A stretch of DNA of 64,000 nt, taken from positions 488,852-552,851 of the forward strand of contig BDSI01000075.1 of NCBI GenBank assembly GCA_003117195.1, given 5' to 3'. Position 1 is the stretch's first letter. Every line of letters begins with the position of its first letter. Source of the DNA: Eudorina sp. 2006-703-Eu-15 (Eukaryota > Chlorophyta > Chlorophyceae > Chlamydomonadales > Volvocaceae). Positions 62,517 to 64,000 of the stretch are shown here, piece by piece. Made by a program: the position numbers and the translations under genes. The notes beneath the pieces are model-generated. The model did not search any database, was not told where the DNA came from, and was given only the letters and a program-made list of their open reading frames with translations.

Positions 62517-63624
62517 ATTGAGGGTGGAGACCTCCGGGCTGCCCTCCTGCTTATCGGTTTCTGGGGCCCCTGGCTGGACGGAGCTTGCAGCGGAGTGGTG
62601 GTGGGTATGTGAGGACACCCGAGGGAGTGGGGGAGGATGAAGAGGGTAAGGAGGCGCCGCTGCGCTGTCGCGGTTTGTCACGGCGCGTCTCAGGGCGGTG
62701 GGTCACTGCGAGTTCGCGATGCCACGTCGAGCCGAGGTTGCCGCGGCCTGCGCGGCGTTGAGGACGGTAATCAATACGAATGGATGGTGTGACTGTTTTC
62801 CTCTGGGCGGCAGGAGGCGGCCGGCCTTCAACGGTTCGACCTAAGGACAAGTACGGAACTGAAGAGGTCGATGGACGTGGACGGTTTTCGAAAGGCGACC
62901 TTTAGGGCCCTCATTGCTGTAGCTGGTGTATCAGTTGATTTCAATTAAGGATGTCTCGAGGTGCCAGGCGACGTTCCTCATTCTCACGTCCGTGGTCGAG
63001 CGCGGCGCGATGCAGTACGGTTTCAGATAGGTCGGAAAGCTTTACGAAAGCTAGTATTGACCGGGCGTTCTATTAGCAAAGGCCAGACACGATGTGTTAC
63101 TGCGGATGCCCGCCGATTGTGTTGACATTATCGCACTGAAATTGCGACCACCCGTGCGCCAACCAAGTTCATGAGTTTCTTCCAGAGGAGGAGGGTAAGG
63201 AAAAGCATGAAACGGCAGTGTGACATCCTGTTGTTGGCCGTCGGGTGAAAGCACGGACTGACTACACATGTATACGGCCAGATGATGGCACACGCCGGCA
63301 TAAGGTTTCTCATTTATTACATACGGAGCGCTATGTGGTTCTTATTGCATGGGATATCAAATACGCACCGCGTGCATCTATAACCGTCGGCCCGTACTGT
63401 TCTGGGAAAAAGGTGCCAAGTGAGGACAGGTGTGGGGTAGGATGTTTCGAGCGTGTGCCTCCTCTTCTAGCTAGATTCAAATTCTCTATTACGCATCGAC
63501 AACACTTGCCAAGTTGTATGTACAAGAAACCGTAAGATAACTAAGATTTCCTCCCCCACCCCCCAAAGCCAACCCGTTTGACTGTGTCACTGAAGAGACC
63601 GTGCATGCTGGAACTGCCTAAAAC

Positions 63625-64000
63625 ATGGGCTGTGGTGCAAGCAAGAATGCCGAAGCAGTGGTGGCCCCTCCGCAGGAGAAGTCGTCTCAGTCCTTAAAGC
63701 AGGTGGGGTTTTCACCTTTCACAGTTAAAAATAATACGTTACGAAGGCAAATTGTATGGCCCAAGTCTTCTCAATTCTCCTGGATGCCCACGCGTGGCAA
63801 GCCAAAGGACATTTCCACTCCCCTGAAAGCAGGCCGCGGCCAACGGGCTGCCCGACAACCAAGTTCCTTCACGCATCAACAGCACGACGAAAAACGCCTG
63901 CGTCTCGGACGCTAATGCGGGGCCAAAGGCCGGCGACCTCGGGGCCAGCGCTGCGTCCTTCACAAAGCCAGAGCAGCCACGTGCATCCTCGCCTGACGGG
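63625..64000 (+). CDS. 5' end of a gene encoding an N-terminally lipidated protein (partial)
   Basis: Exon 1 is 63625-63702 and encodes MGCGASKNAEAVVAPPQEKS and six more residues, ending at a GT donor in phase 0. Exon 2 begins at 63833 (acceptor AAAGCAG) with AAANGLPDNQVPSRINSTTK and stays open to the window end. The MGCxxSK start is a strong N-myristoylation site, with Cys3 available for palmitoylation, as in many membrane-anchored kinases, phosphatases and calcium-sensor proteins. The remainder so far is Ser/Ala/Asn-rich and disordered-looking. The catalytic part, if any, lies outside the window, so no function is assigned. The exon 2 acceptor is inferred from phase and the open frame. Confidence 0.65.

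Larger units (their letters stand above)
61584..63624. other. Intergenic region after GRV2
   Basis: GRV2 3' UTR and upstream region of the next gene. It contains a TCCC run (61921-61948), a family 3 element, and a GGAGGAGATA repeat. No TGTAA was found close to the GRV2 stop. The right half (about 62850-63600) is AT-richer, as expected near a promoter. No gene is seen. Confidence 0.6.

Overview
The window is nuclear DNA of a green alga, most likely a chlamydomonadalean/volvocine species. Supporting signs are very GC-rich exons, many short GT-AG introns, long Ala/Gly/Ser/Gln runs inside otherwise conserved proteins, plant-type plastid genes with transit peptides (FtsH, ClpP), TGTAA polyadenylation signals, and abundant minisatellites. 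The genus cannot be fixed from the sequence alone. Gene models were built by hand from translated exons, splice sites and phase consistency.

Layout, left to right. 940-6629 (-): a JMJ22/JMJD6-type F-box + JmjC protein, with its first exon unresolved. 7505-9780 (+): an unrecognised five-exon gene. 9781-11199: repeat-rich spacer. 11200-19858 (-): a eukaryotic RNA-dependent RNA polymerase (RDR), identified by its D-x-D-G-D catalytic core and several flanking RdRP blocks. 20173-22023 (+): a DUF1279/FAM210-like, probably plastid protein with a striking hairpin in its last intron. 22689-26765 (+): type-A thylakoid FtsH protease (FTSH1). 28492-30718 (-): STEEP1-like/UPF0235 (DUF167) fusion protein. 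32921-33846 (-): a small WW-domain protein. 34507-37227 (+): plastid ClpP5. 37634-61583 (+): a 37-exon GRV2/RME-8 J-domain endosomal protein of about 3,082 residues whose exon phases all close. 63625-64000 (+): the start of a gene with an N-terminal MGCGASK lipidation motif, running off the window.

The RDR is the most interesting gene. As far as I recall, Chlamydomonas reinhardtii and Volvox are described as having Dicer and Argonaute but no RDR. The second point of interest lies in the introns. Two short motif families recur in introns of at least three genes, in both orientations. In two GRV2 introns an inverted copy near the 5' end faces a direct copy near the 3' end, which resembles introner-like or TIR-bearing elements. 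A 12-bp palindrome GACCC-NN-GGGTC and a GTACGG motif are also scattered through exons, introns and 5' splice sites.

Functional links are loose. FTSH1 and CLPP5 are both plastid proteostasis subunits. RDR and the JmjC protein could both bear on silencing and chromatin. These look like neighbours on a eukaryotic chromosome, not an operon.
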